64,000 bases of DNA from Sphingobacteriaceae bacterium (lineage in GTDB: Bacteria > Bacteroidota > Bacteroidia > Sphingobacteriales > Sphingobacteriaceae). Where the stretch lies: positions 1 through 64,000 of the forward strand of contig JAGIAD010000002.1 in NCBI GenBank assembly GCA_017745075.1. Reading direction: 5' to 3'. Of the stretch, positions 10,133-20,275 are shown one piece after another; position 1 is the first letter of the stretch, and the number at the start of each line of letters is the position of its first letter. The translations under genes were made by a program, and so were the position numbers. Under the pieces are notes generated by a model. It ran no database searches, was not told the origin of the DNA, and saw only the letters and a list, made by a program, of their open reading frames with translations.

Positions 10133-11293
10133 ATGCTTAAATACTTTTCTGCCGATTGGATTTTTCCGGTAAGTAGTCCGCCAATTAAAAATGGTGTAGT
10201 TGCGGTAAATGCGACGGGTGAAATACAGCAGGTATTTACTACGGATGAGGCTAAAAATCTTGATGTCGTTCATTTTAAGGGGGCTATTGTTCCGGGTTTT
10301 ATCAACACCCATTGCCATTTGGAACTTTCGCATATGCTGGGGCAGATTCCCGAGCAAACCGGGTTGGTCGCATTTGTGCAAGGCATTATAAAAAGCAGGC
10401 AGGGCGATGCAGCGCAGATTAAAGCTGCAATGGAAGCGGCCGATCAAAAAATGTTCGATAATGGAATTGTGGCTGTTGGCGATATTTCCAACCAAATTTC
10501 ATCTAAAGAAATAAAAGAGAACAGCAAAATCCATTACCATACCTTTATAGAGGCCATGGGTTTTAATCCCGAACGTGCCGGTGCCATAATGGATGCTGTG
10601 AAAGTGCTCAGGCAGAATTTTAAACCGCTGCCCTCGTCTATTGTTCCACATGCACCTTATTCAGTATCTCCGGCATTGTTTGAATTAATAAGGGAAGAGG
10701 CAGAAAAAGATAATACCATTATTAGTGTCCATAATCAGGAAACAGCAGATGAAAATGCTTTTTTCGAAAATAAAACGGGAGGCTTTTTAGATCTCTATCG
10801 GTTTTTAGGACTGGATATTACTTTCTTCAATCCAACCAATAAAACATCCTTACAGAGCTGGTTACCTTATATTAAAGCGCAGAAAACTTTGCTGGTACAC
10901 AATACCGTTTCAAATCAGGCTGATATCGTCTTTGCAAAAGAACAGCATACTAATTTATATTGGTGCCTTTGCCCGCAGGCCAACTTATATATCGAAAATG
11001 CTTTACCTGATGTTAACCTGTTAATTGATGAAAATGTAAAGATTACCTTAGGAACGGATAGTTTAGCCAGTAACCATCAGCTTAATATTCTATCAGAAAT
11101 GCTCACCTTGCAGAAACATAAGCAGGTTGCTTTTGAAAAACTTTTGACCTGGGCGACTGTAAACGGAGCCGAATTTTTAGCGCTCGATAAACAGTTAGGA
11201 ACAATAGAAGTGGGTAAAAAGCCAGGATTAAATTTAATCCAACTGTCGGCTGATTTTAAAATTGAAAATGACCAGGTAAAAAGACTGATTTAA
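10133..11293 (+). CDS. Amidohydrolase family protein (chlorohydrolase/cytosine-deaminase-like)
   Basis: PGFINTHCHLELSH metal motif, PHAPYSVS, GTDSLASNHQLNIL. Confidence 0.88.
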   Translation: MLKYFSADWIFPVSSPPIKNGVVAVNATGEIQQVFTTDEAKNLDVVHFKGAIVPGFINTHCHLELSHMLGQIPEQTGLVAFVQGIIKSRQGDAAQIKAAMEAADQKMFDNGIVAVGDISNQISSKEIKENSKIHYHTFIEAMGFNPERAGAIMDAVKVLRQNFKPLPSSIVPHAPYSVSPALFELIREEAEKDNTIISVHNQETADENAFFENKTGGFLDLYRFLGLDITFFNPTNKTSLQSWLPYIKAQKTLLVHNTVSNQADIVFAKEQHTNLYWCLCPQANLYIENALPDVNLLIDENVKITLGTDSLASNHQLNILSEMLTLQKHKQVAFEKLLTWATVNGAEFLALDKQLGTIEVGKKPGLNLIQLSADFKIENDQVKRLI

Positions 11294-11297
11294 TTAT

Positions 11298-12254
11298 ATG
11301 AATCCCATCTGTAAACTATTCAATATTAAATACCCTATTATTCAGGCCGGAATGGTTTGGTGTAGCGGTTGGAGACTGGCTTCAGCAGTTTCTAATGCAG
11401 GAGGCCTGGGCATTATTGGAGCAGGTTCAATGTATCCTGAAGTTTTAAGATCACATATCCAAAAATGCAGGTTAGCAACTCATCAGCCTTTTGGCGTTAA
11501 TATTCCATTGCTTTATCCTAATATTCAGGAGATTATTGATGTGGTAGTTGAAGAGAAGGTAAAAATTGTATTTTCTTCTGCCGGTAACCCCGCAACATGG
11601 ACCAGTTTTTTAAAAGAAAAGGGTATTACCGTGGTTCATGTAATTGCGAATACAAAATTTGCCATAAAAGCTCAGGAAGCCGGTGTAGATGCCATTGTTG
11701 CCGAGGGCTTTGAAGCCGGTGGACACAACGGAAGGGAAGAAACTACAACCCTGTGTTTAATCCCGATGATTAAAGCGGTCGTTCGCATTCCCGTTATCGC
11801 TGCAGGCGGTATTGGGAGCGGAAAAGCCATGCTGGCAGCTTTTGCTTTAGGTGCCGATGCCGTTCAGGTAGGTTCGGCTTTTGCCGTTTCAAAAGAGTCT
11901 TCAGCCCACCCTGCATTTAAAAATAAAATTATTTCGGCGGCCGAAGGTGATACCAGGCTGGCCATGAAAAAGCTTGTTCCGGTAAGGTTATTAAAAAATG
12001 AATTTGCTGACGCCGTTTCTCTTGCAGAAGCCGAAGGTGCAGGGATAGAACGTTTAAAAGAATTATTAGGCAGGGCAAGAGCAAAACTGGGGATGTTTGA
12101 AGGTGATATGGAAAACGGAGAACTCGAAATAGGCCAGGTATCGGCAATGCTGAATGAAATTAAACCTGCAAAGGTTATACTCGAAGAAATATGGCAGGAA
12201 TTTAAGGTAGAAATTGCCCGCCTTACTCAATTGCAAAACGAATTGAATCGCTAA
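11298..12254 (+). CDS. Nitronate monooxygenase / 2-nitropropane dioxygenase family
   Basis: PIIQAGM, AGGLGIIGAG, EAGGHNGREETT, PVIAAGGIGSGKAMLAAFALGADAVQVGSAF. Confidence 0.9.
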   Translation: MNPICKLFNIKYPIIQAGMVWCSGWRLASAVSNAGGLGIIGAGSMYPEVLRSHIQKCRLATHQPFGVNIPLLYPNIQEIIDVVVEEKVKIVFSSAGNPATWTSFLKEKGITVVHVIANTKFAIKAQEAGVDAIVAEGFEAGGHNGREETTTLCLIPMIKAVVRIPVIAAGGIGSGKAMLAAFALGADAVQVGSAFAVSKESSAHPAFKNKIISAAEGDTRLAMKKLVPVRLLKNEFADAVSLAEAEGAGIERLKELLGRARAKLGMFEGDMENGELEIGQVSAMLNEIKPAKVILEEIWQEFKVEIARLTQLQNELNR

Positions 12255-12363
12255 ATCTGCAAAATAGTTACTTATTTACCTTTATTAGCACACTAATATA
12301 CCTTTATTGGTTTTTAGAGCTTAATGATAATCGCCTATTCCGCCTAAAGATCTTAAAAAATAA

Positions 12364-12406
12364 AATTCCCCCCCCCCTTATTATGAGTGATAAGGGGGAA
12401 TTTAAT
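12364..12406. terminator. Bidirectional terminator containing a 10-C homopolymer
   Basis: AAATTCCCCCCCCCCTTAT ... ATAAGGGGGAATTT between convergent genes. Confidence 0.75.
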
Positions 12407-12420
12407 TCTGGTTTGTTTAC

Positions 12421-13422
12421 TTAGTGATTAACCATCTTCATTGCAGCATCACTATATCGCTCGCCGATTACAGGGTATTGCTTAATTAGCGCATTAATTT
12501 CTGTAAGATCGGTGTCAGTTAGTTCAACTTCGATCGCACCGGCATTCTCTTCCAGGTATTTTATTTTCTTGGTTCCGGGGATAGGAATAATGTCATCACC
12601 TTGTGCCAAAACCCAGGCCAATGCAAGTTGTGCAGGTGTGCAGTTTTTGGAAGCTGCAAACGCTGCAAATTCCGTTATTAATTTATTGTTGTTCGCTATA
12701 TTTTCTGGCTGGTATCGTGGCAAAGTTCTCCTAAAATCGTCATCTGCCAGAGTATTGATATCGAGCGTATTGGTGACCAGGCCTCGTGCCAATGGAGAAT
12801 AAGGTACAAGTGAAATACCAAGTTCACGGATGGTTTGCAATATGCCATTTTCAACATCCCTGGATAGCAGTGAGTATTCACTTTGCAGTGCCGCAATCGG
12901 ATGAACAGCATGAGCCTTTCTGATAGAAGCGGCAGAAGCCTCGCTTAGTCCCAGATAACGCACCTTTCCTTCTTTTACCAGATCGGCCATGGCACCAACG
13001 GTTTCTTCAATGGGCACATTAGGGTCAACTCTATGCGCATAGTAAAGATCGATGGTGTCAATTTTCAGGCGTTTCAGGCTCTGCTCAACTGCAATTTTTA
13101 TCCAGGCCGGCGAGCCATCAAAATATGCCCCTACAGCGCTGCTAGGTGCCGCTACGTCATCCCTAAAACGGAAACCGAATTTTGTTGCGATAAATACCTT
13201 GTTGCGGTTGGGTACCAGTATTTTGGAGATTAATTCTTCATTGGCACCATTGGCATACATGTCGGCAGTATCCCAGAAATTGATGCCAAGATCGAGTGCT
13301 CTCTCCAGGGTTGCCAAACTTTCTTTATCATTTGCAGGGCCATAGGCAAAGCTCATACCCATGCAGCCAAGGCCAAGTGCAGATAGTTGCTCTTCTGTTG
13401 TTCCAAGTTTTCTGTATTTCAT
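12421..13422 (-). CDS. Aldo/keto reductase
   Basis: [44 protein letters not shown]. Confidence 0.94.
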   Translation of the reverse strand: MKYRKLGTTEEQLSALGLGCMGMSFAYGPANDKESLATLERALDLGINFWDTADMYANGANEELISKILVPNRNKVFIATKFGFRFRDDVAAPSSAVGAYFDGSPAWIKIAVEQSLKRLKIDTIDLYYAHRVDPNVPIEETVGAMADLVKEGKVRYLGLSEASAASIRKAHAVHPIAALQSEYSLLSRDVENGILQTIRELGISLVPYSPLARGLVTNTLDINTLADDDFRRTLPRYQPENIANNNKLITEFAAFAASKNCTPAQLALAWVLAQGDDIIPIPGTKKIKYLEENAGAIEVELTDTDLTEINALIKQYPVIGERYSDAAMKMVNH

Positions 13423-13503
13423 AGTGATTGTATTTTATTAATTCAAATGTAGGTATAGCAACGAAACTACCACTTATAACCATCAAACAGATTCTTATAA
13501 TAA

Positions 13504-14409
13504 TCAAACCGCCTGCCGCGAACGGGTAGGAGCCAAACCGGTATGTTTTTTAAAGAATAAAGTGAAATAGGAAGGATATTCAAAACCGAGGCTATAGGCA
13601 ATATCGGCTATGTTCCAATCCGTATGTTGCAATAAAGCTTTAGCTTCCTTAATAATCCGGGCAGCAATATGGGTGGTTGTAGTTTTTCCTGTCACCTCTT
13701 TCACTGAGCGGTTGAGGTGATTGATGTGTACAGAAAGGGCAGTGGCATAATCAGTTGGATTTTTCAATTTGAGTGCAGATGCGGGTGAATCAATGGGGAA
13801 TTGCCTTTCCAATAATTCAAAAAACAAATCAGAAACCCTTGAGGAGGCATTGGTATAGTTATGAAAATTCGTGGCCGGATTATTTTTCATGGCCTCATGT
13901 ATCAACAGGTGGAGAAAGCTACGCAGTACATCATATTTATATGGGTAAATAGAATGCATTTCTGCCTGCATTTTTTTGAATATGGCCGAAAGTTCGGCTA
14001 ATTGCACCTCGTCAGGGAAAAATATGGGATTACAGCCAATCTTGAACAAAGGCGAATCGCGCAGATAGTAAACCCGCTCGCTATGTTGAATAAATTCTTC
14101 CGTAAAAAGGCAATACCAGCCAGATTGTTCTTCAGATTCTGCCTCCCAGGAGTAGGGGACAATAGGGTTAGAGAACAATAATGCTGGTCGGTCGATCTGG
14201 ATCCATTTATCTGCATAATAGATCTTTCCCCTGCCTATGATTAGAGATACCTTATAAAAATCTCGACGACTATAAGGGCTCATCACTGCACACGTTTCCC
14301 TTGAGAATACATTGATATGTCCGATGCCAGCGTTGTTCAACGGAACACCTGTTAACGAATGGCTTGGAAGCCTGCCATAAAAATCGCTTACGCTTTCAAC
14401 TTGCATCAA
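13504..14409 (-). CDS. AraC family transcriptional regulator
   Basis: C-terminal double HTH (NIADIAYSLGFEYPSYFTLFFKKHTGLAPTRSR). Confidence 0.92.
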   Translation of the reverse strand: MMQVESVSDFYGRLPSHSLTGVPLNNAGIGHINVFSRETCAVMSPYSRRDFYKVSLIIGRGKIYYADKWIQIDRPALLFSNPIVPYSWEAESEEQSGWYCLFTEEFIQHSERVYYLRDSPLFKIGCNPIFFPDEVQLAELSAIFKKMQAEMHSIYPYKYDVLRSFLHLLIHEAMKNNPATNFHNYTNASSRVSDLFFELLERQFPIDSPASALKLKNPTDYATALSVHINHLNRSVKEVTGKTTTTHIAARIIKEAKALLQHTDWNIADIAYSLGFEYPSYFTLFFKKHTGLAPTRSRQAV

Positions 14410-14671
14410 TCATAAATTTATAAAAATCAAATAAATGTACTGAACATCTTATTTTTTTCTTAGTAAGAGCAGTAATTTCTGGGTCACGTTTTAAATAGAC
14501 AAACCAATTTGAGGCAAAATCCAGATAGATAGCGTCTATTAAAGTAATAACGCAAAAAAAATGGTATATTATTTATGATGCAATTAACTTTCTGTTGCCG
14601 TGCGGTTATTTCAACAGGCCTAAAGGGATCAGAAATCAGGAGATAAAGAAACGATTTTGCTTCCTTCCAAA

Positions 14672-15037
14672 TTAACGGTACTGTACTTTTTCGAGCAAAG
14701 AAACAGTATGCGAGAGGTTTTGAATGATCTTATCTTTAAGTTCGATGGTTTTGTTCTTCTCAGTTAACAGGCTCTTAAGCCTTTTGATCTCTTCTGCTGA
14801 TGCTTGTTTTTCCTTTTGATTAAGCTGGGATAATAGCTTGCCCTTTTCGTAATAGCTGAAAAAATTGTAACCCAGTATTTCGCTTACAGTAGCAAGCAAG
14901 GAAACATCCAGGGTAGAACTATTGATGATTTCCTGTGCCTTTGTTTTGCTAATGGCCATTTTTTCTGCGAACATGGAAACAGAAATCTCTTTGGTTTTCA
15001 TTTCCTTCCAGATCATCAATCCTATATGTACACTCAT
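14672..15037 (-). CDS. Small HTH (XRE-like) protein with C-terminal coiled coil
   Basis: MSVHIGLMIWKEMKTKEISVSMFAEKMAISKTKAQEIINSSTLDVSLLATVSEILGYNFF resembles an XRE HTH; Lys/Glu/Leu-rich coil follows. Confidence 0.65.
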   Translation of the reverse strand: MSVHIGLMIWKEMKTKEISVSMFAEKMAISKTKAQEIINSSTLDVSLLATVSEILGYNFFSYYEKGKLLSQLNQKEKQASAEEIKRLKSLLTEKNKTIELKDKIIQNLSHTVSLLEKVQYR

Positions 15038-15246
15038 TATGGTCTCCGTTTTAAAATTCAAATTACCTAAATGTTGGCCTATTCCGGAAAAAATAGTGTT
15101 AATGATAATCAGTCTAATTATAACTTTCAGATTTGCGGATGTTTCTTCTGTTTTTACGAATACTTTGATGGTAAAGGATGTGCAGAAGATTTGTGATAAT
15201 TCATTTACCTTTACAGCTTTAAAATATTTCAATTTTGCGGCAATAA

Positions 15247-15519
15247 ATGAAACATCTGAATATAACAATAACGGGTAAAGTGCAGGGCGTTGGTTTTAGG
15301 GAAACTACTAAAATTATTGCCAACCAAATGATGGTAAATGGTTTTGTAAGGAACGAAAAAGACGGATCGGTTTATATCGAAGCAGAAGGCGAAGAAATTT
15401 TTTTAGAGGAATTTGTAAACTGGTGCCATGAAGGCCCTGACCGCTCGCGTGTAGAAAATGTAACCGTTAGTGATGGCGAAGTAAAAAACTATCGTAATTT
15501 TGAAGTTTTAAGAAAATAA
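15247..15519 (+). CDS. acyP: Acylphosphatase
   Basis: [31 protein letters not shown]. Confidence 0.93.
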   Translation: MKHLNITITGKVQGVGFRETTKIIANQMMVNGFVRNEKDGSVYIEAEGEEIFLEEFVNWCHEGPDRSRVENVTVSDGEVKNYRNFEVLRK

Positions 15520-15594
15520 ATTGCTGAATTGTTGGATTGCTATAGTGTTCCAGTAGCGGAGCTTATCTCAATACGCAATGCTCAAATCTCAATA
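15520..15594. repeat. Palindromic degenerate heptamer array (ATTGCTG.. / CTCAATA..)
   Basis: ATTGCTG AATTGTT GGATTGC ... CTCAATA CGCAATG CTCAAAT CTCAATA. Confidence 0.65.
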
Positions 15595-15598
15595 TTAA

Positions 15599-17080
15599 AT
15601 GTCGGTATATAAAAAGTTTCTTGGACAAACCATGGTTTATGGTATCAGTACCGTTTTTTCCAGGTTGTTCAATTTTATCCTTACACCTATCTATACAGGT
15701 GTTTATAAAAAGGGTGTTTATGGCATTTTCACAAATATGTATGCCAATGCATCGTTGATCAATGCAGTTTTGGCTTTTGGTATGGAAAGTACCTATTTCA
15801 GGTACTTAAATAAATTTGATGATAAGAAGCAACAGGTGTATAATAATTCATTTCTGTGTATTGCTTTCATTTCAACACTTTTCTTAGTTACGGGATTAAT
15901 TTTTTCCTCTTCGATTGTGGGTTATTTAGCCACAAAAACATCAGAAATTGCCGATTATAAACAATATGTAAGTTTCTTTTTATGGATACTTTTTGTTGAT
16001 GCCATTTGTGTAATCCCTTTTGCAAAATTGAGGGCTGATGGTCAGCCATTTAAATACAGCATTGCCAAATTTTTAAATATCGGTTGCTTTGTTGGTTTCA
16101 ACCTTATATTCATCTACCTGATTCCTGCCATCATAAAACACCATTGGATGGGTTCAGAATGGTTTGGATCATGGTATAGGTATCAATGGATCGGTTATGT
16201 TTTTGTAGCTAACCTGATTGCCTCGGTTGCTACCCTGATTTATCTGCTGCCTCAATTTATGAAGCTGCAGTTGCGTTTTGACAGTAAACTTTTTGGCAAT
16301 ATGTTTTCTTACAGCTGGCCAATTCTGGTAGCAAACCTGTCATTTATCGTAAATGAAAACCTGGATAAAATAGTACTTCAAAAACTATTACCACCTGAAA
16401 TTGCCGATGGAGAAGTAGGAATTTATGGTGCAGTGTGTAAAATTGCGATTTTCCTAAGTATTTTTATTACAGCTTTCAGGCTGGGGGCCGAACCGTTTTT
16501 CTTTAGCCATGCAAAAGAGAAAAATGCAAGGGATACCTACGCTACAATTTTGAAATATTTTGTAATCGCCCTATCTGTTCTCTTTATTGCCATTATAGCC
16601 AATATTGAACTGTTAAAATTTTTCATCCGCAAACAAGAGTATTGGGTGGGTTTACCGGCCGTACCTTATTTGTTGTTAGGCTATGTGTGCCTCGGCATTT
16701 ATATGAACCTGTCTATCTGGTACCGCTTATCCGATCAGACTCGTTTCGGACTCTATATTTCTGTGGCAGGAGCTGTAATTACAATTGTACTCAATGTTGT
16801 TTTAATTCCACGGTTTAGCTATATGGGATCTGCCTGGGTAAGTATGCTGGCCTATTTTGTAATGATGGTTTTATCTTATGTTCTCGGACAGAAATATTAC
16901 CCTATTCCTTATAACCTTAAAAAGATTTTATCCTATTTAATTATTTCGACGATAATTGTATTCTTTTCGTTTTTTGTATTTAATAAAAACATCTATGTTG
17001 GCAATGCCCTGTTAATTGCATTTGTTGCGGGCATTGTTTATTTCGAAAGGAAAGATTTATTGAAAATACTTAAAAGGTAA
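15599..17080 (+). CDS. Oligosaccharide flippase / polysaccharide biosynthesis protein (MATE-like)
   Basis: Multi-TM protein starting [32 protein letters not shown]. Confidence 0.9.
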   Translation: MSVYKKFLGQTMVYGISTVFSRLFNFILTPIYTGVYKKGVYGIFTNMYANASLINAVLAFGMESTYFRYLNKFDDKKQQVYNNSFLCIAFISTLFLVTGLIFSSSIVGYLATKTSEIADYKQYVSFFLWILFVDAICVIPFAKLRADGQPFKYSIAKFLNIGCFVGFNLIFIYLIPAIIKHHWMGSEWFGSWYRYQWIGYVFVANLIASVATLIYLLPQFMKLQLRFDSKLFGNMFSYSWPILVANLSFIVNENLDKIVLQKLLPPEIADGEVGIYGAVCKIAIFLSIFITAFRLGAEPFFFSHAKEKNARDTYATILKYFVIALSVLFIAIIANIELLKFFIRKQEYWVGLPAVPYLLLGYVCLGIYMNLSIWYRLSDQTRFGLYISVAGAVITIVLNVVLIPRFSYMGSAWVSMLAYFVMMVLSYVLGQKYYPIPYNLKKILSYLIISTIIVFFSFFVFNKNIYVGNALLIAFVAGIVYFERKDLLKILKR

Positions 17081-17085
17081 TGATC

Positions 17086-17134
17086 GGGATTGGTAATTGT
17101 CTCCAATCCCACCTCTCCAATCTCATATCTAATA
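17086..17134. repeat. Palindromic degenerate heptamer array
   Basis: GGGATTGG/CCAATCCC inverted repeat; TCTCCAA TCCCACC TCTCCAA TCTCATA TCTAATA. Confidence 0.7.
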
Positions 17135-17136
17135 AA

Positions 17137-17568
17137 ATGGAAATAAAAATCATCAATACATCCGGGCATCCACTGCCAAAATATGAAACTGCACATGCAG
17201 CAGGCATGGATCTTAGGGCTTCAATAACAGAAGAAATAGTAATGAAACCTTTACAGCGCTTATTGGTGCCAACAGGGCTGTTCATTGAATTACCGGTTGG
17301 TTACGAAGCGCAGATCAGGCCAAGGAGCGGACTGGCCTATAAACATGGCATTAGCATTGTAAATTCGCCAGGTACAATTGATGCCGATTACCGTGGCGAA
17401 ATAAAAGTTTTATTGGTAAATTTATCAGATACAGATTTTAAAATCGTTAATGGCGATAGGATTGCCCAAATGGTAGTGGCTAAACACGAAACTGTGAGCT
17501 GGCAGCCGGTTACAGAACTGAGCGGAACGGCACGTGGTGATGGTGGTTACGGACATACGGGAAAGTAG
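17137..17568 (+). CDS. dut: dUTP diphosphatase
   Basis: [41 protein letters not shown]. Confidence 0.96.
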   Translation: MEIKIINTSGHPLPKYETAHAAGMDLRASITEEIVMKPLQRLLVPTGLFIELPVGYEAQIRPRSGLAYKHGISIVNSPGTIDADYRGEIKVLLVNLSDTDFKIVNGDRIAQMVVAKHETVSWQPVTELSGTARGDGGYGHTGK

Positions 17569-17618
17569 TTTTGCAGTTTTCAATGTAGTGCTCCGCTTGG
17601 AGTTAATTTTTGGATGAT

Positions 17619-19316
17619 ATGAAATACAAAATACATTTTCTTGCCGGTGTTGCTTTTTTTAGCTTCCGGGCTTTTGGGCAAGGGGTGGTTACACCAGCCA
17701 GCAACCGCGACAGCAATATGGTAAAACAGTTGTTTTTTGCCGGCCTGCGTGAGAAAATGTCTGAAAATTATGTCGTAGCCTCTACCAATTTCAATAAAAT
17801 TGTTGGATTGGATCCCAATAACCATGCAGCCTATTTCGAGCTGGCCAATACAGACCTGCGTTTAGACAAGCTCACGGAAGCCGAACAGCACATCAAGCAG
17901 GCAATTAAACTAAACGCTGACAATTTATGGTATTGGCGTTTACTCGGGGAGGTATATAAACGCACCAATAAAATGCCTGAACTGATCGAGGTATTTAACC
18001 AGTTGATCCGTCTCGATCCGGAAAACGATGGTTATTATTTTGATAAGGCCAATGCCCAGTTTTTAGGCAACCAGCTCGATGCTGCCAAAAAAACCTATGA
18101 TGAAATTGAAAGTAAATTCGGCGATTCCAGGGATCTGGTAAATGCCAGAAAGCGACTTCAATCTAACGGTAGTGCTACCGAAAGCGATATTGTAAAATTA
18201 TTGGAAGGCAACCAGGCCGATGTAAAGAATTATTTATATGCAGCAGGTTTACTTTTACAGAAAGGCAATGATGCGGAAGCACTAAAAGTGCTGCTTAAAG
18301 CACAGCAGTTAGAGCCGAATAACTTTGAGGTAAACCTTGCCCTCGCCGATATTTACCGCAAACAGAAAAATGAAGGAGCAGCTTTTGCTTCATTAAAACT
18401 TGCTTTCGAAAGCAGTGAAATGCCCCTAACTGAAAAAGTTAAAATCATTATGGCCTTATTCCTCGAATTGAACCGGCCTGTTGTTGCAAAAAATGTAACG
18501 GAACTATGTAAACTGCTTGCCGAAAAAAATCCGGGTGATGCTAAGGCTCTGGCACTTTATGGCGATGTGCTTTACCAGCAGAATAACCTGAAAGATGCGC
18601 TGGTGCAATATGAGGCTGCTTTAAAACTTAACGAGCAGGTTTATGCTGTCTGGGAGCAGGTTATCAATATCCAGACTTTGCTGGGCCATTACGAAAATGC
18701 CATTAAAGTTGGTGATGAAGCTTTAACCATTTATCCAAACCAGGCCAGTTTGTATTATTACATGGCTTATGCACTGTATAAAACCGGAAAATACGAACTC
18801 GCGCAGAGCAATCTGAAAACTTCGCTGCAACTGGATGTAGAAAATAAAAGTTTGCAGGCACAGATTTATGCTTTACAGGGCGATATTTACATCAATCAGA
18901 ATAATTTTCAGGCCGCTAAAACCGTATTCGAAAAAGCCATTTCTTTAGAACCAGATAATTACCTCATCATGAATAATTATGCCTACTACCTGGCCTTAAG
19001 AAATGAAGATCTGGCCAAAGCAGCAAAATATGCCGAAACAGCGGCCACTGCCATGCCAAATAACCCTTCAGTGGCTGACACTTATGCTTTTGTTTTGTTT
19101 AAACAGCAAAAGTATGATCTCGCAAAAACATGGATTGAGAAGGCCTTGCAAAACAATAGCGCTAAAAACGGTGTTTATCTGGAGCGGTTTGGAGATATAC
19201 TTTTCATGAAAGGCCAAAAGGATGCAGCATTAATTCAATGGCAAAAAGCAAAAGAGGCAGGAAACGGATCAGAAGTATTAATTAAAAAGATAAATGAAAA
19301 AAAATATTTTAAATAG
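17619..19316 (+). CDS. Tetratricopeptide repeat protein
   Basis: Repeated TPR units (LDPNNHAAYFELANTDLRLDKLTEAEQHIKQAIKLN). Confidence 0.9.
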   Translation: MKYKIHFLAGVAFFSFRAFGQGVVTPASNRDSNMVKQLFFAGLREKMSENYVVASTNFNKIVGLDPNNHAAYFELANTDLRLDKLTEAEQHIKQAIKLNADNLWYWRLLGEVYKRTNKMPELIEVFNQLIRLDPENDGYYFDKANAQFLGNQLDAAKKTYDEIESKFGDSRDLVNARKRLQSNGSATESDIVKLLEGNQADVKNYLYAAGLLLQKGNDAEALKVLLKAQQLEPNNFEVNLALADIYRKQKNEGAAFASLKLAFESSEMPLTEKVKIIMALFLELNRPVVAKNVTELCKLLAEKNPGDAKALALYGDVLYQQNNLKDALVQYEAALKLNEQVYAVWEQVINIQTLLGHYENAIKVGDEALTIYPNQASLYYYMAYALYKTGKYELAQSNLKTSLQLDVENKSLQAQIYALQGDIYINQNNFQAAKTVFEKAISLEPDNYLIMNNYAYYLALRNEDLAKAAKYAETAATAMPNNPSVADTYAFVLFKQQKYDLAKTWIEKALQNNSAKNGVYLERFGDILFMKGQKDAALIQWQKAKEAGNGSEVLIKKINEKKYFK

Positions 19317-20085
19317 CATATTCCTATTGGGAGCAGTAGTTTTTATTTCAGCATGTAAGCCTAAAAAAGAAATTGTGGTTGCCCCGCCTACCAAAACCGA
19401 ATCCAAAACCGATAATTCCAAAGCAGAAACCCTGACGTTGTTAAATAGCAAACAGCTGAAGTTTAATACCCTTTCTTTAAAAGCCAAGGCAAGCCTCGAT
19501 ATTGGTGGCGATGCAAACGATGTAACCATGAATTTTAAAATGAAAGACAAGGAAACCATCTGGGTGAGTGTTACTGCTTTAGGGGGATTGGCTGAAGTGG
19601 CCAGGGCATTGATTACGCCCGATAGCATCAAGATCATGAACCGCCTGAAAAACGAGTACCTTAAAAAGCCTTTCAGCTATATTTATAACTTTACCAATAA
19701 ACAGGTAAATTTTAATACTTTACAGGCCGTTTTAACCGGCAATGCCATGGGCGAATTTTTAACTGAGCAATCTGATCTTAAACTTGAAAACGGTGTTTGG
19801 GTCGTATCGGGCAGCAAAGAAGAACTTGATTATAAATTGCTTTTCAATACCTTGTTAAAGGTTGCCGAAACCAATTTAAACGATGTTAAAAACGGTCAGG
19901 CTTTAAAGGTTACCTATTCAGATTATCAAAAACTAAATGAATCTTTATTCCCTGGCTCATTGCAGATCAAAACCTTGTCAAAAGCGAAAAAAATAAACAT
20001 AGATCTGCAATTTGTTAAAATTGATGGCAATGTTCCTGTCGATTTTCCGTTTAATGTTCCAAAGAGATTTTCGGTTATAAAATAG
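19294..20085 (+). CDS. DUF4292-like lipoprotein
   Basis: Lipobox FISAC; overlaps TPR gene 3' end by 23 bp. Confidence 0.78.
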   Translation: MKKNILNSIFLLGAVVFISACKPKKEIVVAPPTKTESKTDNSKAETLTLLNSKQLKFNTLSLKAKASLDIGGDANDVTMNFKMKDKETIWVSVTALGGLAEVARALITPDSIKIMNRLKNEYLKKPFSYIYNFTNKQVNFNTLQAVLTGNAMGEFLTEQSDLKLENGVWVVSGSKEELDYKLLFNTLLKVAETNLNDVKNGQALKVTYSDYQKLNESLFPGSLQIKTLSKAKKINIDLQFVKIDGNVPVDFPFNVPKRFSVIK

Positions 20086-20262
20086 ATTAATCTTAATCTT
20101 TATTTATTTAAATTAGTCATTTGCCAACGATGGCTGTTGTTGTATAAACACAGCACTTTTGATCATCTTTGCATTATATGAAGATTGAGTGAAGACTGTT
20201 CTTTTATAGTTAATTATGACTTTAGTATCTCGATTTTAATATTTTTTACTGCAAAATTTTTA

Positions 20263-20270
20263 TACTTTTG
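20263..20270 (+). promoter_or_regulatory. Bacteroidetes-type -7 element (TAnnTTTG)
   Basis: TACTTTTG 5 bp upstream of the EnvC-like ATG; no convincing -33 TTTG found. Confidence 0.35.
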
Positions 20271-20275
20271 GCTCA

